A stretch of 64,000 nucleotides of DNA from Archilochus colubris (lineage: Eukaryota > Chordata > Aves > Apodiformes > Trochilidae): NCBI GenBank assembly GCA_023079485.1, contig CM041084.1, positions 21,108,609 to 21,172,608 of the forward strand. The letters run 5' to 3'. Positions 61,076 through 64,000 of the stretch are shown here, in pieces. The notes beneath the pieces were generated by a model. That model searched no databases, was not told the origin of the DNA, and saw nothing but the letters and a program-made list of their open reading frames with translations. A program made the position numbers and the translations under genes. Each line of letters opens with the position of its first letter. Position 1 is the stretch's first letter.

Positions 61076-62693
61076 TGCATGTTGAAGGGAGAGCTGTGCT
61101 CCTGTAGAAGCTGTGTAGTGCTGTAGCTGACAGAAAAAATATACACTGGGCCAGAGAGCATGAGGGAAGCAAGCTTCTGAGCCTGAGTATTGGGGCAGCT
61201 CCTGGAGAGTTCTGTTCATAAACCTGTGTAATTCAACATGGACAACTCTCCTTCCAGTGCTCAGATCTGGTTAGCCATGCTCTTCACTTCCCAGTGTTTT
61301 GCTGAATTGTCACAGTATCAAGGGGATGCAAATCTTTAAGGTGTCCCAGACTGCACATGTGTAATAAATACAATTACACAGGAGGTGGAAACTGTGGCAA
61401 CTCACTCTTGTTTCCTCAGCAGGTAGGAGAGGCTCTTCTGTATTAGGCCTGCTGTGAACCGCTACCAGGCAAGACTCCTCAAAACCCAATAGATGGTTTT
61501 GTGAAGATTAGCAAACCTAAGGGTCATTCTATCTCCTTTCCCACCAGTCTTTTAAAACATCTGTAATTTCTTTACCAGAGTAACATCTACCTGCAAAGGG
61601 GACACAAATCCCTGAAGCAAACTATAGACTGTGGGCAGGCAGCAAAGTGCTGGAAAGAGAACTGCTGCACTGATGTTCCTTACCAAAGTTAATCCTCATG
61701 TTCTGTTTAAAGGCTAAGATAATAGATGTTACAGTTAGTCAGCATGGGAATTAAATACACTAGTGCTAGCATGCCTTCCAAGTTCAATGCATGCAAAAAG
61801 CCAAAACGTAGGATTTGTATGAAGGACTACGAGGCGAGCCAAAAAAACCCTCCATGTGCCATCCTCAGCCATTTCTTGGCATTAAATGTCTTAGTTTTGT
61901 TTAAACTTCAGGGAGCATCATGACTACATAATCATTGCTCATCTCCCATCATAGCTGATATTCTGATATTGTGAAGTCAAATAATTTCTAAGTAAATACA
62001 AAATACAGATGAGCTACCTGAGGGCACTGAAAGTCTGGATTAGCAAATCTCTGAACACTACAACATGTAAATTCCAGCTTTAATGAGCAACAAAGTAACT
62101 CAGTTAAGGTATTTTATGCTTTCTTCTACAGTACCATTCTGACTTTTGCTTAGTGCCAATTCCTAGGCTGTTGATGGAATTTCAGCACTATTCCTTCTGA
62201 CAGGACAGCTGTCTTGCTAGGAAAATGTTGGTCGTTCTCAGTACAACTAAAGGAAAGTCAAAAGTTATGTGGCATGTTTTCAGTCTTGTAGCAGTTAGAG
62301 CTGTCATCTACTTTACATGCAGCAGTATGTAGTTTACCTCAATTTCCTGGGAAATAATTTTAGAGTCCATTTAGAAACCAAGTTGAATTTAGGTTGGTTT
62401 ACATTTTCTCATGGAATGTGTGTTGATAGTTTGCATATAGGAAAATCTTTTTCCAAAATGCAGCAGTAATAGTTTGGTTTTGTTCTCTATTTGAAAACTA
62501 AGTTTTTCCTTCAGCTTATCAGATACCAGGTATTAGATGGGACTCAACTCTGCATATGTTCTTGACCAAAACAAGTTTCAGAGCAAACTATGGAAGTTCA
62601 AAAGGGAAGTCTGCCTGTGCTGTTATGGCTGTTTACTTGAACAAAGCATTGAACCAGCTTTAAAAGAATTATACTGGCATGGACCTTTGTTTT

Positions 62694-62699
62694 AATAAA
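62694..62699 (+). terminator. NMT2: Candidate distal NMT2 poly(A) signal
   Basis: AATAAA followed at once by a strongly GT/T-rich element ('tttcacttttggtattgatt', 'tgtttgagtaatt'). Its downstream element is better than that of the proximal site. It would give a 3'UTR of about 4.2 kb. Use is inferred, not shown. Confidence 0.4.
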
Positions 62700-62936
62700 C
62701 TTTCACTTTTGGTATTGATTTGTTTGAGTAATTATACTTAAATCTGTTTTGCTTGAAATGTGTTCATCTGTATAAAAATACGAAGTTTGTTTAATATTTT
62801 GCATTAATTCCACAGATGTACTTATGTCTTCAGTTACTTTGGCTTATTCATTACCAATTTTAATTCTGTGATCTCCAACTGCACCTGAAATATTTAGCCC
62901 TAGGTAAAGACTTGCACCCAAGTTTGAGGAATATTC

Positions 62937-62942
62937 TTTATT
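62937..62942 (-). terminator. RPP38: Poly(A) signal of RPP38
   Basis: TTTATT on the plus strand, that is AATAAA on the minus strand, 160 bases after the RPP38 stop. It is the nearest canonical signal. Confidence 0.8.
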
Positions 62943-63102
62943 GAAGCAGAAAGTACCTTGACTGAATGCAACACAAAATTCACCTTGAATACAAGTGCTT
63001 TACATTGTAAAGCCTTACAGAAAGTTCAGCTAGAGCTGTACTCTATACTGCACTAAAAAAAAAAACCACAACAGTTTAATATGAATAATCAAACTGAATC
63101 AG

Positions 63103-63951
63103 TTATGCTGAGAAAGCCTTCTTCTTTTTGCGAGGTGGCTTCTTGATCTTATTTGGATTTGGAACAAGTTTCTTGATTTTCAAAGGCTGCAGAATTACAT
63201 GTGAAAGATCGAGCTGATTGCTTTCCATACGCTTCCGCTTCTGGCTTGTGAGCTCATCCCCCGGTGCCTCTGCAAGCTGCTCATCTTCCTCGCTTTCTGA
63301 ACAATCTGTTTCTGCATGAGCCACCAAGTCCTCGGTTCTGTACTGAAACCACGGCACTTCCAAAGCTGGTATCTTTGGAATTATGGCTTCTATTGCTTCA
63401 GTAAATTTATCAGACTGCTTTCTAAAGCCTAATGCTAAAATAGATGTTAAGCCAAGAAGTGGTGCAACTGTTTCACTGAGACGGGGAACTTGCCCTGCTG
63501 GTGTGGCTCGACTTGCACTCAGCTGAATAAGATGTGATGTGATCATGGGAGGTTTTGCAGACTTGCACACCAGCAAGAGAAGTAGTTCATTTTTTTCCAA
63601 GGCTTTTGTAACTTCATTAACACCAATAGCAAGCTGTCTTCTGATACTTATGTCAGTCCATCCTGGTTTTTGTTGATGGCCTTCTGTTTCTTCTGTAGGG
63701 AGCTCATTGGTGCTAGCATCACACACACTTTCTGTTTGTTTTTTTGTATGGGAACGTTTTTTCCTTCTTTGAGTCTCAATCTTTTTAAGTCCAATGTTCT
63801 TAATCCTTTCTTCTAAAGTCTGCAGGATGAAATGCATATCTTCTCCATCGATGGTTTTCCACTGAAAACCAAAGGGGTTATCTAGACACGTTTTTACGGT
63901 GATTTTCTTCGCTTTACGAAGCGTGGCTGTCCCTTTCTGAATTACAGACAT
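63103..63951 (-). CDS. RPP38: RPP38, ribonuclease P/MRP protein subunit p38
   Basis: Protein subunit of nuclear RNase P (tRNA 5' processing) and RNase MRP (rRNA processing); binds a kink-turn in the RNA. Single-exon CDS of 282 codons, close to the human 283 as I recall. Order of parts: basic N-terminus; conserved block EDMHFILQTLEERIKNIGLK (about 37-56); variable charged linker (60-95); L7Ae/L30e/Gadd45-type domain about 104-180 (RRQLAIGVNEVTKALEKNEL, LLLLVCKSAKPPMITSHLIQ, VPRLSETVAPLLGL); acidic stretch (217-232); and a lysine-rich end LQPLKIKKLVPNPNKIKKPP that probably serves nuclear/nucleolar targeting (inference). ATG context is good (A at -3). Convergent with NMT2. Confidence 0.97.
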   Translation of the reverse strand: MSVIQKGTATLRKAKKITVKTCLDNPFGFQWKTIDGEDMHFILQTLEERIKNIGLKKIETQRRKKRSHTKKQTESVCDASTNELPTEETEGHQQKPGWTDISIRRQLAIGVNEVTKALEKNELLLLLVCKSAKPPMITSHLIQLSASRATPAGQVPRLSETVAPLLGLTSILALGFRKQSDKFTEAIEAIIPKIPALEVPWFQYRTEDLVAHAETDCSESEEDEQLAEAPGDELTSQKRKRMESNQLDLSHVILQPLKIKKLVPNPNKIKKPPRKKKKAFSA

Positions 63952-64000
63952 CCTGAGGTTCCTTTGTGTTTTGCCACCCTAGCTGTGAAGGGAAGAGAGA

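Larger units (their letters stand above)
59101..62914. other. Interval between NMT2 and RPP38 3' ends
   Basis: 3.8 kb with no protein-coding gene recognised. It contains a CR1 3' remnant at about 60960-61075. The part from 61700 to 62700 is AT-rich and free of repeats and may be distal NMT2 3'UTR. Open frames of 60-75 codons have no recognisable content. Confidence 0.6.
62915..63982 (-). other. RPP38: RPP38 last exon (with UTRs)
   Basis: On the minus strand a splice acceptor TCTCTCTTCCCTTCACAG ends at 63983, so the exon starts at 63982 with 31 bases of 5'UTR before the ATG. The 3'UTR (63102 to about 62915) is about 190 bases and ends after the poly(A) signal at 62942-62937. The upstream non-coding exon(s) and promoter lie beyond the window. 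Confidence 0.8.

Overview
The window is eukaryotic and most likely from a bird. It holds three vertebrate genes with GT-AG introns, and its interspersed repeats are almost all CR1 LINE fragments. Several of these keep the typical CR1 3' end, related to ATTCTATGA. I saw no Alu/B1/L1-type repeats, no bacterial features and no CRISPR. The species cannot be named from sequence alone.

Layout, left to right. (1) 1-17,800, + strand: the 3' part of FAM171A1 (astroprincin), a type I membrane protein. Only the last three coding exons are present: the end of the ectodomain (11623-11739), the transmembrane segment (14183-14297) and the long cytoplasmic exon (14930-16631). Their 3'UTR ends near 17,800. 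Everything before 11,623 is read as intron. (2) 17,800-28,250: AT-rich intergenic DNA with no gene I can support. (3) 28,260-29,520: a strong CpG island containing the promoter and first exon of NMT2. (4) 28,894-59,100, + strand: a complete NMT2 gene (N-myristoyltransferase 2). It has 12 coding exons whose lengths sum to 1,497 nt, i.e. 498 codons plus stop, and every exon phase agrees. (5) 59,100-62,915: the space between NMT2 and the next gene. It may be partly a longer NMT2 3'UTR. (6) 62,915-63,982, - strand: RPP38, a protein subunit of RNase P/MRP. Its CDS lies in one exon, and a splice acceptor in the 5'UTR sits at the window edge.

The order FAM171A1 > NMT2 > < RPP38 matches the human 10p13 neighbourhood as I remember it, so this is ordinary conserved synteny. 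The three genes do not form a shared pathway: one is a membrane protein linked to cell shape, one an enzyme that attaches myristate to N-terminal glycine, and one a tRNA/rRNA-processing factor.

I looked for an undescribed system and did not find one. What is worth checking is regulatory or structural: a G-quadruplex-prone repeat and an X-box-like site in the NMT2 CpG island, three possible conserved non-coding blocks, an NMT2 exon with a weak acceptor whose loss keeps the frame, and a possible close tail-to-tail arrangement of NMT2 and RPP38.
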